Assembly (NCBI GenBank): GCA_965232105.1
Contig: OZ246956.1
Span: 4,278,001 to 4,342,000 of the forward strand
Length of the DNA stretch: 64,000 nucleotides
DNA from: Multivorans sp965232105
Lineage (GTDB): Bacteria; Acidobacteriota; Thermoanaerobaculia; Multivoradales; Multivoraceae
Direction: 5' to 3'
This document shows, in pieces, positions 52,773 to 61,390 of the stretch. The position numbers were made by a program, and so were the translations under genes. The notes below the pieces were generated by a model. That model was not told where the DNA came from. It saw only the letters and a program-made list of their open reading frames with translations, and ran no database searches. Within the stretch, counting starts at the first letter, position 1, and the number at the start of each line of letters is the position of its first letter.

Positions 52773-52817
52773 GTGGAGTATTGCAGTAGCGGCTTGATGG
52801 AGGTGGCGGCTCCCTAG
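52773..52817 (+). CDS. Possible 14-aa small ORF inside the structured RNA
   Basis: GTG start with an AAGGAGG site at ideal spacing and a TAG stop after 14 codons (MEYCSSGLMEVAAP). It is too short to judge by composition. It could be a leader peptide or chance; the strong, structurally masked ribosome site is the only argument in its favour. Confidence 0.25.
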   Translation: MEYCSSGLMEVAAP

Positions 52818-52929
52818 GAAACCCCTACCAGGCGTAGGACATCTCCTCCGGGAAGTAATCCCACGCCATCCCATCGGCCAAAATCACGCTCAGCCGAGCC
52901 GCTAAAACCGCGGTCCAAGAGCGTCGACG

Positions 52930-52967
52930 GAGCCCCGAGGCGCATACGCCTCGGGGCTCTTTTTCTT
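52930..52967 (+). terminator. Strong intrinsic terminator of the intergenic RNA
   Basis: GAGCCCCGAGGCG (52930-52942), loop CATA, CGCCTCGGGGCTC (52947-52959), then TTTTTCTT: a perfect 13-bp stem with a U-run. An upstream TCGGGGC (52702-52708) is complementary to part of its left arm and could in principle compete. Confidence 0.92.
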
Positions 52968-53077
52968 CCCGCCACGGAGCCGCACTTCCCTTACGACTCC
53001 GGTTCCGTACAATCGCCCCCCACAATCCCGACCAACGGACTCACCGTCGACCGGCGGCGACAGCACGGAGACAACTC

Positions 53078-55339
53078 ATGGCGGCGATCGGCACACCCAC
53101 GAAACTGCTAGAGGGCGAACCCAAGGTCAAGGGATCGCTGCGCTTCTGCGGCGACCTCGAACGGCCAGGGCTACTTCACGCCCGCCTGGTCACCAGCCCG
53201 CATGCCCACGCCGAAGTGCTGAGCGTCGACGCCGCCGCCGCGGAGGCGCTCCCGGGGGTCGCCGCCGTGATCACCGCCGCCGACCTGCCGGAGCTGCCCG
53301 CCCGGAACCGGCCGACGCTCCTTCTGGCGCGTGAGCGGGTCATCTTCGTCGGTCACCCGGTCGCCCTCGTTCTCGCCGAGAACGAAGCGGCTGCGGCAGA
53401 CGGCGCCGAGGCCGTCCTCGTCGACTACGAGCCGCTCGAGGCGGTCGTGACGATCGAGCAGGCGGAGGCCGCCTCTGCCCCCGCCGTCTGGCCCGACGGT
53501 CTTCCCGGCCAGTCCGAGGAGGCAGCCGCGCACGGGGCCGGCGACGTGTCGGAGGAGGACGCGCCGGCCTCCTCGTCGCCCAACGTGACGAACAGCATGC
53601 GCTTCGAGCGCGGCGATCTCGACCGCGGCTTCGCCGAGGCGGACGCGGTCGTCGAAAGGGTCTTCCACACGGCGTCCGTCCATCAGTCCTACATCGAGCC
53701 CCACGCCGCCCTGATCGACCCGGACCCGATGGGCAACGGGATGACCGTCTACAGCTCGACCCAGGCGCCTTTCTTCGTTCGCGACGCGGTTGCCGGAATG
53801 GTCGGCCTGTCCCAGGACCAGGTCAAGGTGATCGGCACTCCCGTCGGCGGCGGCTTCGGCGCCAAGTTCGTGCTGTACGAGCCCCTCCTCGCGCTCGCTT
53901 CCGTACAGCACCAGCGACCCGTCCGCCTCGTGATGACCCGGACCGAAGAGATGCTCGCGGCGACACCCGCGCCTTCGACCCGGATCACGATTCGGGCCGG
54001 AGCGAAACGCAGTGGAGAGCTCACCGCTCTCGAGGCCGACCTGGCGATCGACTGCGGCTGCTTCCCTTCGTCGATGACCGCCCTGGCCGGAACCCTGCTG
54101 GGAAGCTCCTACCAGACCCCGAACCAGGCGGTAGGCGGCTTCGAGGTCACGACGAACAAGCCGTCGGTCGGCGCCTACCGCGCGCCGCTCGCTCCCCAGG
54201 CGGCCTTCGTCGTCGAAACGGTTCTCGACCAGCTCGCTCGCGAACTCGACCTCGACCCGGTCGAGTTCCGACTGCAGAACGCCTCGGAGAAGGGCAATCC
54301 GATGGCGTCCGGCATGCCCTGGGCCGGGATGGGCCAGCAACAGGTCCTGGAAGCTCTTCGCGATCACCCGGCCTGGCGGAACCGCGAGCAGGCACGCGCC
54401 GAGGGACGAGGCGTCGGTATCGCGCTCGGCGCCTGGCCCGGCGGCACGGAGCCCGCTTCCGCGGCCTGCGCGCTGCAGACGGACGGCACGCTGAAGGTCC
54501 ACATCAGCACGGCCGACATCAACGGAACGAACACGAGCATGGCCCTGATGGCGGCCGAGGCGTTCGGACTCGATCCGGACAAGGTCACCGTCGCAACGGG
54601 AGACACGTCGTCGGGTCCGTACGCCGGCGCTTCGGGTGGCAGCAAGACGATCTACACGGTCGGTCCGGCCGTCATTCAGGCGGCCAGGGAGGCACGCCGC
54701 CAGACGCTGGAACTCGCGGCCGAGACGTTCGAAGCGGACCCCGAGGATCTCGAGATCAAGGACGGCACGGTTCAGGTCAAGGGCTCGCCCGACAAGGCGA
54801 TTCCACTGCGCAAGATCGCCCAGCGGACGATGCGCTTCGGCGGGCGGCAGGCGCCGGTCTTCGGTCACGGACGGCACGCCCAGACGAGTCAGGCGCCAGG
54901 CTTCTGCGCCCAGCTTGCCGAGGTGCGGGTCGACCGGGAGACGGGACGGGTCGACGTCGACCGGGTTGTCGTCATCCAGGACTGCGGCCGGGCGATCAAT
55001 CCGGCCGCCGTCGAGGGCCAGATGATGGGCGGCGCCCTGCAGGGCGTCGGCTGGGCGCTCTACGAGGAGATGTCGTACAGCGAAGACGGCCAGTTGTTGA
55101 CCGCGACGTTGAACGACTACGCTCTGCCCGATTTCGCCCAGGGTCCAGCCGAACTCGAGACGGTTCTGGTCGAGGTGCCGTCGGACCATGGCCCCTTCGG
55201 CGCTCGCGGCGTCGGGGAACCGCCGGTCGTCCCCACCGCGGCCGCGATCGCCAATGCGATTGCCGACGCCTGCGGCGCGCGACCGGCTGAACTGCCGATG
55301 ACGCCGCCCAGGGTCCTCGCCGCGCTGAACGGAGCCTGA
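53078..55339 (+). CDS. Xanthine dehydrogenase-family molybdopterin-binding subunit
   Basis: A 753-aa large subunit of the xanthine oxidase/CO dehydrogenase type: N-terminal KVKGSLRFCGDLERPGLLHARLVTSPHAHAEV, cofactor-binding TPVGGGFGAKFVLYEPLLALAS near residue 260, KPSVGAYRAPLAPQAAFVVETVLD, ASGGSKTIYTVG, DCGRAINPAAVEGQMMGGALQGVGWALYEEM, and the C-terminal GARGVGEPPVVPTAAAIANAI with the catalytic Glu. The 2Fe-2S and FAD subunits that such enzymes need are not adjacent; upstream is the structured RNA and downstream a membrane protein. The substrate is unknown; the family hydroxylates aldehydes or N-heterocycles in the cytoplasm. Confidence 0.93.
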   Translation: MAAIGTPTKLLEGEPKVKGSLRFCGDLERPGLLHARLVTSPHAHAEVLSVDAAAAEALPGVAAVITAADLPELPARNRPTLLLARERVIFVGHPVALVLAENEAAAADGAEAVLVDYEPLEAVVTIEQAEAASAPAVWPDGLPGQSEEAAAHGAGDVSEEDAPASSSPNVTNSMRFERGDLDRGFAEADAVVERVFHTASVHQSYIEPHAALIDPDPMGNGMTVYSSTQAPFFVRDAVAGMVGLSQDQVKVIGTPVGGGFGAKFVLYEPLLALASVQHQRPVRLVMTRTEEMLAATPAPSTRITIRAGAKRSGELTALEADLAIDCGCFPSSMTALAGTLLGSSYQTPNQAVGGFEVTTNKPSVGAYRAPLAPQAAFVVETVLDQLARELDLDPVEFRLQNASEKGNPMASGMPWAGMGQQQVLEALRDHPAWRNREQARAEGRGVGIALGAWPGGTEPASAACALQTDGTLKVHISTADINGTNTSMALMAAEAFGLDPDKVTVATGDTSSGPYAGASGGSKTIYTVGPAVIQAAREARRQTLELAAETFEADPEDLEIKDGTVQVKGSPDKAIPLRKIAQRTMRFGGRQAPVFGHGRHAQTSQAPGFCAQLAEVRVDRETGRVDVDRVVVIQDCGRAINPAAVEGQMMGGALQGVGWALYEEMSYSEDGQLLTATLNDYALPDFAQGPAELETVLVEVPSDHGPFGARGVGEPPVVPTAAAIANAIADACGARPAELPMTPPRVLAALNGA

Positions 55340-55376
55340 ACCACGGCCTTCCGGCGCGGCTACACTGCGGACGAAG

Positions 55377-57467
55377 ATGGTCCGCGGCCGAATCGAAACC
55401 TGGGCGCTGGCGGCTGCCGGGCTGCTCGCCGCGGCGGCGCTCGGCGCGCCGCTCCTCGGCGTCGACGGATGGCAGCCCCTTGTCGTGGGCGCGGCCGTGG
55501 CGCTCGGTCTCCTCTATGTGGTCCGTCGCGTTCTGGCGCTGGAATCGCTCCTCGAGCGCGCCGCCTCCTCGAAGCGGCCCGCGCTCGTCTTCCTGCTCCT
55601 GCCCTTCGCCTTCTACCTGGCGCTGATTCCCTGGTCGATCGGGGAACGGGCGCCGGACGGCGACGAGCCCTGGTTTCTCCTCGTCACCCACAGCATCGCC
55701 TACGACTTGGACCGCGACCTCGCGAACAACTACCGCGACGAGGACTCACTCGCCTTCATGCCGCGAGCGATCGAGCCGCAGCCCGGAGACCCCGAAGGGC
55801 CCGACGGCGCCGTCTACTCGCGGCACGGCGTCGTCCTGCAGACCGTCATGGCCCCGGCCTACCGGCTCGGCGGCCGGGCCGGAGCGATGGTCGTGATCGC
55901 GGCCCTGGCCGCCCTTGCCGCCTGGCTCTTCCTCGATCTGACCGCCTTCAGCCCGGACGCCCGCGCACGGCTGATCGCCTACCTCGTGTTCGGCTTCGCC
56001 GCGCCCTTCCTGATCTACAGCCAGCAGATCTGGGCCGAAGTCGCCGCCGTTCTCCTCGCGGTCGCAGCTCTCCGCTGGATCAACCGGCTTACTCGCGACC
56101 GGAACGACCCGGCGGCGGAACCCGGCCGCGACGACCGGATCGTCTGGCTCCTGCTCGCCCTGGCGCTGGCCTTGATGCCCGCGCTCAAGCTCCGTCTCGT
56201 TCTGGTCAGCGCGGCCCTCGCCCTGATCTGTGTCCTGCGCCTTGCGCCCGGTCTCCGCCGGCGCGGCGCGCTGGTCCTGGCGGCGGTCCTTGCTCCGACC
56301 GGGGCCCTGGTCCTGTGGTTGAACCGCGCCACATTCGGCACCGTGCTCGGCATGCACTCCTGGAGCGAGCTGGAGCTCTACCGGGAATCCGCCATGTCGA
56401 TGGCGCTTGGCCTGAACGGACTGTTCTTCGATCTCGCCTACGGCCTGGTCGCCTGCGCACCGATCTGGCTGCTCCTGTTTCCCGCCGCCGTCGTGGCCTG
56501 GCGGCGCCACCGCCGCCTCCTGGGCGAAGTCGCGCTGATCGCCGCACCAACCCTGTTGCTGGTCGCCTCCCGTTCCGAGTGGTACGGCGGCTGGTCGCCG
56601 CCCTTCCGCTACGGCCTCGTCCTGCTGCCCTTCCTCTCCCTGCTGCTGGTACCGCTGTTCGAGCGGCGATTCGATGCGGGCGGCGCCGCCCCGGTCCGCG
56701 GCGCCGCGGCCGGAGCACTCCCGGCAGGCGTCTCGACCCTGGCCCTGGCCCTGGCCCTCCTGAGCGGCGCGCTGGCCGTCCTCTACATCGTGGAACCGGG
56801 CTGGACCTACAACCTGGCCGACGGCCGCCACCACCTGGTCCACTACCTGGAGGCGCGAAGCGGCGTCGACTTCGCGCGCTTTCTGCCCTCAGCTACCCGG
56901 CCCCGGAGTGCGACGTGGCTCGTCCCGCTCGCGGCCATCTGCCTGGCGCTGGCTGCCGGACGGGTCAGGCACAAGGCGCTCGCGGCGACGCTGGCCGCCG
57001 TGCCCGTGCTCGCCATCGCCGGCCTCCCGATCCTCGCCGGCGCCCTGCCCACGCGGCACGTGGAGATCGAGAGCGCCGCGGTCGACCGGACCGGCGGCAA
57101 TCTGGAACCCGAACGATGGACGATGGACCGCACCCGCTACCCGGAAGCCTGGGTGCTCCCTGAGGGCGTCCGAGCCGAAACCACCGTCATTCCCGGCGGC
57201 AACGAGGTCGAACTGACCGTGACCCTCCGGCCGGTGCGAAACCGTCCAGCGCCTCTCACGCTGATCGCCCGCTCCGGCCCCCGCGAGATCGGTCGTCTGT
57301 CGTTTCCCGGCAACAACGGCGAAGCGGCAGGCTGGCAGACGCGCAGGCTCCCGACCGCGACGTGGACTTCAGGCGCTCCGCTCGTCCTCGAAGTCCCCTA
57401 CGGTGACGGCGAAGCCCTGCCGCCGAATGGCGTCGCGATCGACCGGGTCGACCTGCGCTGGGACTGA
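55377..57467 (+). CDS. Polytopic membrane protein, GT-C glycosyltransferase-like
   Basis: A 696-aa protein with about 11-12 membrane helices. After the second helix region the first extracytoplasmic loop reads IPWSIGERAPDGDEPWFLLVTHSIAYDLD, with the acidic GDEP motif in the position of the catalytic Asp of GT-C enzymes (PMT/ArnT-like). Between helices are IRWINR-like short loops and an RSEWYGGWSPPFRYGLVLLPFL segment, also typical. The last ~150 residues form a periplasmic beta-rich domain. GT-C enzymes transfer sugars from lipid carriers to proteins or lipids; the donor and acceptor are unknown. It follows the molybdoenzyme gene by 37 bp without an obvious functional link. Confidence 0.7.
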   Translation: MVRGRIETWALAAAGLLAAAALGAPLLGVDGWQPLVVGAAVALGLLYVVRRVLALESLLERAASSKRPALVFLLLPFAFYLALIPWSIGERAPDGDEPWFLLVTHSIAYDLDRDLANNYRDEDSLAFMPRAIEPQPGDPEGPDGAVYSRHGVVLQTVMAPAYRLGGRAGAMVVIAALAALAAWLFLDLTAFSPDARARLIAYLVFGFAAPFLIYSQQIWAEVAAVLLAVAALRWINRLTRDRNDPAAEPGRDDRIVWLLLALALALMPALKLRLVLVSAALALICVLRLAPGLRRRGALVLAAVLAPTGALVLWLNRATFGTVLGMHSWSELELYRESAMSMALGLNGLFFDLAYGLVACAPIWLLLFPAAVVAWRRHRRLLGEVALIAAPTLLLVASRSEWYGGWSPPFRYGLVLLPFLSLLLVPLFERRFDAGGAAPVRGAAAGALPAGVSTLALALALLSGALAVLYIVEPGWTYNLADGRHHLVHYLEARSGVDFARFLPSATRPRSATWLVPLAAICLALAAGRVRHKALAATLAAVPVLAIAGLPILAGALPTRHVEIESAAVDRTGGNLEPERWTMDRTRYPEAWVLPEGVRAETTVIPGGNEVELTVTLRPVRNRPAPLTLIARSGPREIGRLSFPGNNGEAAGWQTRRLPTATWTSGAPLVLEVPYGDGEALPPNGVAIDRVDLRWD

Positions 57468-57483
57468 CCGCAGTACGGCCGGA

Positions 57484-58599
57484 TCAGGGACGGACTTCGT
57501 AGTAGAGGTTCGCGGGGTCGTCGAAGTCGTGCATCTGGAAGCGGGTGAAACCGCCTTCCCGCACCATCCGCTCGGCGACCACCGGGTTGAAGCCCAGGGT
57601 TCCGAGCCCGAGGCCGTCGGGCTCGGACAGGGCGGACGACATGCAGGCCGAAACGGAGAACCCGTAGAGCAGGGCAAGCACCGGGTTGCGCAGGTTGTCC
57701 TCGAACCGGGGACTGCTGCGGATGTCCTTGATCAGCCAGGTGCCGTCGTCCCGGATGGCGCCGCGGATGGCCGCGATCACGAGATCCGGCCGCGTCATGT
57801 CGTGGACGCAATCGAAGGTCACGACCAGATCGAACGTCGGCTCGGCCGGCAGATCCTCGCCGCGGGCCACCCGCCACTCGGCGTTCTCGACGCCGGCTTC
57901 CGCGGTCCGCTCGCGGGCGATCTCGATCGCATACTCGGAAGGGTCGATCCCTACAAAGCGCGAAGCCGGAAAGGCGCGGGCCAGCGAGAGAAGCGCCACT
58001 CCCCCGCCGCAGCCGACGTCGACGACGTCGATGCCCGCACGCAGGCGCTCCTCGACACCGTCTAGCGCCGGAATGATCCGCGGCACCAGCGCCTGGCGGG
58101 TCCACGGGCCGAGCATCCGCTCGGTGCGATGGGCGGCACAGGGTCCGAGCCGCTGATAGGAGAGGCCGACGCCGGTCTGGAACGCTTCCGCCAGACCGTC
58201 GATCACGTCGTGGCTGGGCGGATACCCGAAGGCGCCGCCCGCGAAAGCAACCGAGCCCTCCTCGTCGGCCAGGACAGCGGCCCCCACATCGCTGAGCTCG
58301 AAGCGCGGCTCACCGCCGTTCTCCGCACCGTGGTACTCGAGCAGGCCGGCCGCGGTCTGGCCGCGCAACCACTCAAGCAACCAGCGTTCGTTGAGCCCGC
58401 TCGCTTCGGCCAGCTCGGCAACGGTTACCGGTCCCCGGCCCTGCAGGGTCCGGTAGATCCCCAGGCGGTCGCCGAGGTGGATCATCAGGGAAACCAGTTC
58501 GCCCTGCTTGTACTGCCACACCTTCAGGCCGAAGGCGCCGACCTGTTCCGGGTCGAGCCGGCCGTAGAGGCTCTGCGTGCCGCTGTCGTCGTCCGTCAT
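57484..58599 (-). CDS. SAM-dependent methyltransferase with N-terminal winged-helix domain
   Basis: A 371-aa protein. Residues ~30-110 resemble the winged-helix dimerisation domain of O-methyltransferase-like proteins (MIHLGDRLGIYRTLQGRGPVTVAELAEASGLNERWLLEWL). The Rossmann methyltransferase domain starts at ~190 with VVDVGCGGGVALLSLARAFP (motif I), FVGIDPSEYAIEIAR (acidic end of strand 2), and DLVVTFDCVHDMTRP (motif IV). The layout matches the Rv2258c-like family. It is convergent with the membrane-protein gene (17 bp between stops) and divergent from the PQQ alcohol dehydrogenase gene. Substrate unknown. Confidence 0.87.
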   Translation of the reverse strand: MTDDDSGTQSLYGRLDPEQVGAFGLKVWQYKQGELVSLMIHLGDRLGIYRTLQGRGPVTVAELAEASGLNERWLLEWLRGQTAAGLLEYHGAENGGEPRFELSDVGAAVLADEEGSVAFAGGAFGYPPSHDVIDGLAEAFQTGVGLSYQRLGPCAAHRTERMLGPWTRQALVPRIIPALDGVEERLRAGIDVVDVGCGGGVALLSLARAFPASRFVGIDPSEYAIEIARERTAEAGVENAEWRVARGEDLPAEPTFDLVVTFDCVHDMTRPDLVIAAIRGAIRDDGTWLIKDIRSSPRFEDNLRNPVLALLYGFSVSACMSSALSEPDGLGLGTLGFNPVVAERMVREGGFTRFQMHDFDDPANLYYEVRP

Positions 58600-58747
58600 T
58601 CTCGTTTCTCCTTAGCGTGGCGGGCAGATCGGGCGCCGGACCGATGGCCGGAAACGCGCTGCACGGTATCATCCGCGGTTCGCGTCAACGGCGGCCCGAC
58701 AGCACCGTTCCGCGACATCCAGGACGACATCAGGAGGGAGTTTGTCG

Positions 58748-60544
58748 ATGCGAGCCACGCCGCTTCAAGGAACAGCACATGCCGGGACCTCGAAGATTCG
58801 GACAGGAGCTCGGCGATGGCGCCCCGCGACCTGCGCGATGGCCATCCTCGCAGCCGGGGCGATCCCGCTCGCTGCCCAGGAGGAAGGCGTGGCCGCGCCA
58901 CCCCGGAACCACTGGCCTGCGGCGACCGAGGTGGGCGACGGTGCGGGACCCGTCGAGCAGGCGCTTCTCGAAGAGGCGCCGACCCGCGAGTCCTGGCTCC
59001 ACTACGGCGGCAACTACGCAAGCTGGCGCCACTCTCCGATCACCGAGCTGACGCCGGAGAGCGTCTCCAACCTCCGTCTCGCCTGGATCGCCCAGACCGG
59101 CGTCGCCGGCCAGCTCGAATCCTCCCCCGTGGTCTACGACGGGGTCCTCTACCTGACCTCGTCGATGAACCGCCTGCTCGCCTACGACGCGGGAAACGGG
59201 AGCCTGCTCTGGCGCTACGACCACGAGAACCCCTCCGACCTGCGGATCTGCTGCGGGCCGGTGAACCGCGGCGTCGGCATCTCCGGCGACCTCGTCGTGA
59301 TGGGCACCCTGGACGCCCGTCTGCTGGCCTTCAACCGCAAGACAGGCGAACTCGCCTGGAACATCGAGGTCATTCCCTACGCCAAGGGCTTCTCCATCAC
59401 GTCGGCCCCGCTCATCGCGGAGGGCGTCGTGGTCATCGGCATCGGCGGCGGCGAGTACGGCGTCCGGGGCTTCTTCGACGGCTACGACCTTGAAACCGGC
59501 GAGCTCCTCTGGCGCCACTACACGGTGCCGGACACGGGCGAGGCCGGAGTCGAGACCTGGGCCGGCGAGTCGTACAAGACGGGCGGCGCCGCCACCTGGG
59601 CGACCGGCAGCTACGACCCGGCGACGAAGACCCTGTTCTGGACCACCGGCAACCCGTCTCCCGACTGGAGCGGCGACACGCGGGCCGGCGACAACCTCTA
59701 CAGCGACAGCGTCCTGGCGGTCGACATCGAGACCGGAGAGCGCAAGTGGTACTTCCAGTTCACGCCCCATGACGTCTGGGACTACGACGGCAACTCCGAG
59801 GTCTGGCTGGTCGACGTCCAGGTCAACGAACAGTCCATCCCCGCCCTCGTCCAGGCGAATCGCAACGGTTACTTCTACGTTTTGGACCGCCGCGACGGGA
59901 GCTTTCTGCACGCCAGCCAGTACGTCCACCAGTTGAACTGGGCGACGCTGGACGAGAACGGCCGTCCGGTCGTCAACCCCGCGATGAAGCCGACCGAGGA
60001 GCCGACCCAGCGGGTCTGCCCCGGCCTCGCCGGCGGCAACAACGCCGCCTACGCCGGCGCCTACAGCCCGGACACGGGTCTCGCCTACGTGCCGACGATC
60101 GAGAGTTGCATGATGTTCCGCAAGGGCGTCGTCGTCTTCGTCGAGGGGATTCCGTTCTTCGGCGGAGAGCCGATTCCGACTGACACCGCCGAGGGCAAGT
60201 CCTACGGCCATCTGGCGGCGATCGACGTGAGCACCGGCGAGACAAAGTGGACGTACCGGGATCCGGTGCCGATGCTCGCCGGTGTGCTGAGCACCGCCGG
60301 CGGCCTGGTCGTCACGGGCAACGCGAGCGGACATCTGCTCGGTTTCGACGCCGAGACCGGTGAGGAGGTGTGGCGCTACCAGACCGGCTCGGGCATCCGC
60401 AGCCATCCGATCGCCTACGAGTACGAAGGCCGGACCTACCTCGCCGTCGGCTCCGGCGGCGGCGGCATCGTCCAGACCACGGTCGGCACGGCGCCGTCCC
60501 TGCCGGAAGGCAGCGTCCTGCTGGTCTTCGAACTCACGCAGTGA
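58748..60544 (+). CDS. PQQ-dependent alcohol dehydrogenase (XoxF/ExaF-like, predicted lanthanide type)
   Basis: A 598-aa periplasmic quinoprotein. ATG at 58748 follows GGAGGGAG at good spacing and opens a signal peptide (RPATCAMAILAAGAIPLAAQ). Eight-bladed propeller landmarks: SWLHYGGNYASWRHSPI, vicinal cysteines in LRICCGPVNRG, TGNPSPDWSGDTRAGDNLYSDSVLAVD, and PHDVWDYDGNSEVWL. In the last, the catalytic Asp (WDY) is followed two residues later by another Asp, the extra ligand that marks lanthanide-using XoxF/PedH-type enzymes; calcium enzymes have Ala or Ser there. No heme domain is fused. It oxidises alcohols and hands electrons to a separate cytochrome, plausibly the one encoded two genes downstream. 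Confidence 0.9.
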   Translation: MRATPLQGTAHAGTSKIRTGARRWRPATCAMAILAAGAIPLAAQEEGVAAPPRNHWPAATEVGDGAGPVEQALLEEAPTRESWLHYGGNYASWRHSPITELTPESVSNLRLAWIAQTGVAGQLESSPVVYDGVLYLTSSMNRLLAYDAGNGSLLWRYDHENPSDLRICCGPVNRGVGISGDLVVMGTLDARLLAFNRKTGELAWNIEVIPYAKGFSITSAPLIAEGVVVIGIGGGEYGVRGFFDGYDLETGELLWRHYTVPDTGEAGVETWAGESYKTGGAATWATGSYDPATKTLFWTTGNPSPDWSGDTRAGDNLYSDSVLAVDIETGERKWYFQFTPHDVWDYDGNSEVWLVDVQVNEQSIPALVQANRNGYFYVLDRRDGSFLHASQYVHQLNWATLDENGRPVVNPAMKPTEEPTQRVCPGLAGGNNAAYAGAYSPDTGLAYVPTIESCMMFRKGVVVFVEGIPFFGGEPIPTDTAEGKSYGHLAAIDVSTGETKWTYRDPVPMLAGVLSTAGGLVVTGNASGHLLGFDAETGEEVWRYQTGSGIRSHPIAYEYEGRTYLAVGSGGGGIVQTTVGTAPSLPEGSVLLVFELTQ

Positions 60545-61359
60545 CACGAATGGCGCCGAAGGCCGGCGTACTCTCGATCCTCCTCTGGGCAGCCGTCCCC
60601 GTCCAGGCGGAGGACCTCCGCGTGTGCCTGCTCGAGGACGATCTGCCACGGGCTCACCGCGCAAACGCCTCCGGCTTCGACCACGACCTCTTCCGTGAGG
60701 CGGCAAACCGCCTTGGGCGCAACTTCGTGCCCGTATGGCGTCCGAACGCACCGCCCTACTCCGAGATCGACGACACGGACCTGCCGTTGGAGGAACTCCT
60801 GGACGGTACCTGCGACCTCGTGCCCTCCGTGCCCGGAGAGCTTGCGCTGGGACGGCTGGCCGCGGCGATCGACCTCAGCCCGCCGTACTACGCGGCCGCC
60901 TTCGAGATCTACATGCCGCCGGCCGACCGCCTCGAATGGACCGCTCTGCCTGAGGTCGCAGCCGGTCGCAGGGTAGCGGTGCGCCTGCAGTCGCTCGGGC
61001 ACTTCGCGGCCGAATGGGCCGGGCTCGACTGGACCTCGTTACCCACCGCAGCGGACGTGGCCGCGGCCGTGGATGACGGCCGGGCAACCGCCGCACTCAT
61101 CTGGGGACCAGCGCTGGGGCGACTGCAGAAAGAGCCCGTGCGCGTTTTCGAGCCGCCTCCCGGGCTCCGTTTCAACGAGCACGCCGCGATGCGCTCCGGC
61201 GACAGCCTTGCTCCCGAGATCGAGCAGATGCTCGAGGAGTTGCGTCGCGACGCCACGCTGAAACGTCTGGCCGAGCGCTACGGCATCTTCCGAACCGAAC
61301 CCTTCCCCACCGTGTCCTCGCCGGCCGCGATTCGCGCGCTCGGCGTGGGCGCCCAGTAG
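60541..61359 (+). CDS. Periplasmic family-3-like solute-binding protein (XoxJ/MxaJ-like)
   Basis: A 272-aa exported protein (signal from APKAGVLSILLWAAVPVQAEDL). The body starts LRVCLLEDDLPRAHR, then GFDHDLFREAANRLGR and GTCDLVPSVPGELALGR, the pattern of amino-acid-type periplasmic binding proteins with two lobes. The C-terminal KRLAERYGIF is typical too. GTG at 60541 overlaps the stop of the dehydrogenase gene (GTGA), so the two are translated together. Family members of this kind beside PQQ alcohol dehydrogenases (MxaJ, XoxJ) assist maturation or activation of the enzyme rather than transport; I assign that role by context. Confidence 0.82.
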   Translation: MTRMAPKAGVLSILLWAAVPVQAEDLRVCLLEDDLPRAHRANASGFDHDLFREAANRLGRNFVPVWRPNAPPYSEIDDTDLPLEELLDGTCDLVPSVPGELALGRLAAAIDLSPPYYAAAFEIYMPPADRLEWTALPEVAAGRRVAVRLQSLGHFAAEWAGLDWTSLPTAADVAAAVDDGRATAALIWGPALGRLQKEPVRVFEPPPGLRFNEHAAMRSGDSLAPEIEQMLEELRRDATLKRLAERYGIFRTEPFPTVSSPAAIRALGVGAQ

Positions 61360-61390
61360 CAGCCCCAGTAGAGTCGAGGGAGCCGACACC

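Larger units (their letters stand above)
52650..52967 (+). ncRNA. Candidate structured small RNA or terminated leader, unidentified
   Basis: About 318 nt between a good promoter and a strong terminator, without a long ORF. A 13-bp interrupted stem pairs CCCGGA-AA-GGAGGTG (52753-52767) with CATCTCCTCCGGG (52840-52852), enclosing a 72-nt loop with its own hairpins. Within it, AAGGAGG (52759-52765) is seven bases ahead of a 14-codon reading frame at 52773-52817 (MEYCSSGLMEVAAP), so the stem would hide that ribosome site. Another hairpin lies near 52721-52740 (GGTGGG...CCCACC). It matches no RNA class I know (not SRP, tmRNA, RNase P or 6S by key sequences). The RNA could act in trans or control the molybdoenzyme gene downstream. 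Confidence 0.55.

Noticed and set aside
52825..52869. Minus-strand micro-ORF reading MAWDYFPEEMSYAW, with an E-x3-Y spacing reminiscent of PqqA
   Set aside because: It has no ribosome site, lacks the rest of the PqqA pattern, and sits inside the structured plus-strand RNA. No pqq genes are adjacent.
52650..52967. Assignment of the intergenic RNA to SRP RNA, tmRNA, 6S, RNase P or a Moco riboswitch
   Set aside because: None of the diagnostic sequences of these RNAs is present. The GGAAAGG similarity to Moco or tmRNA segments is too short to count.
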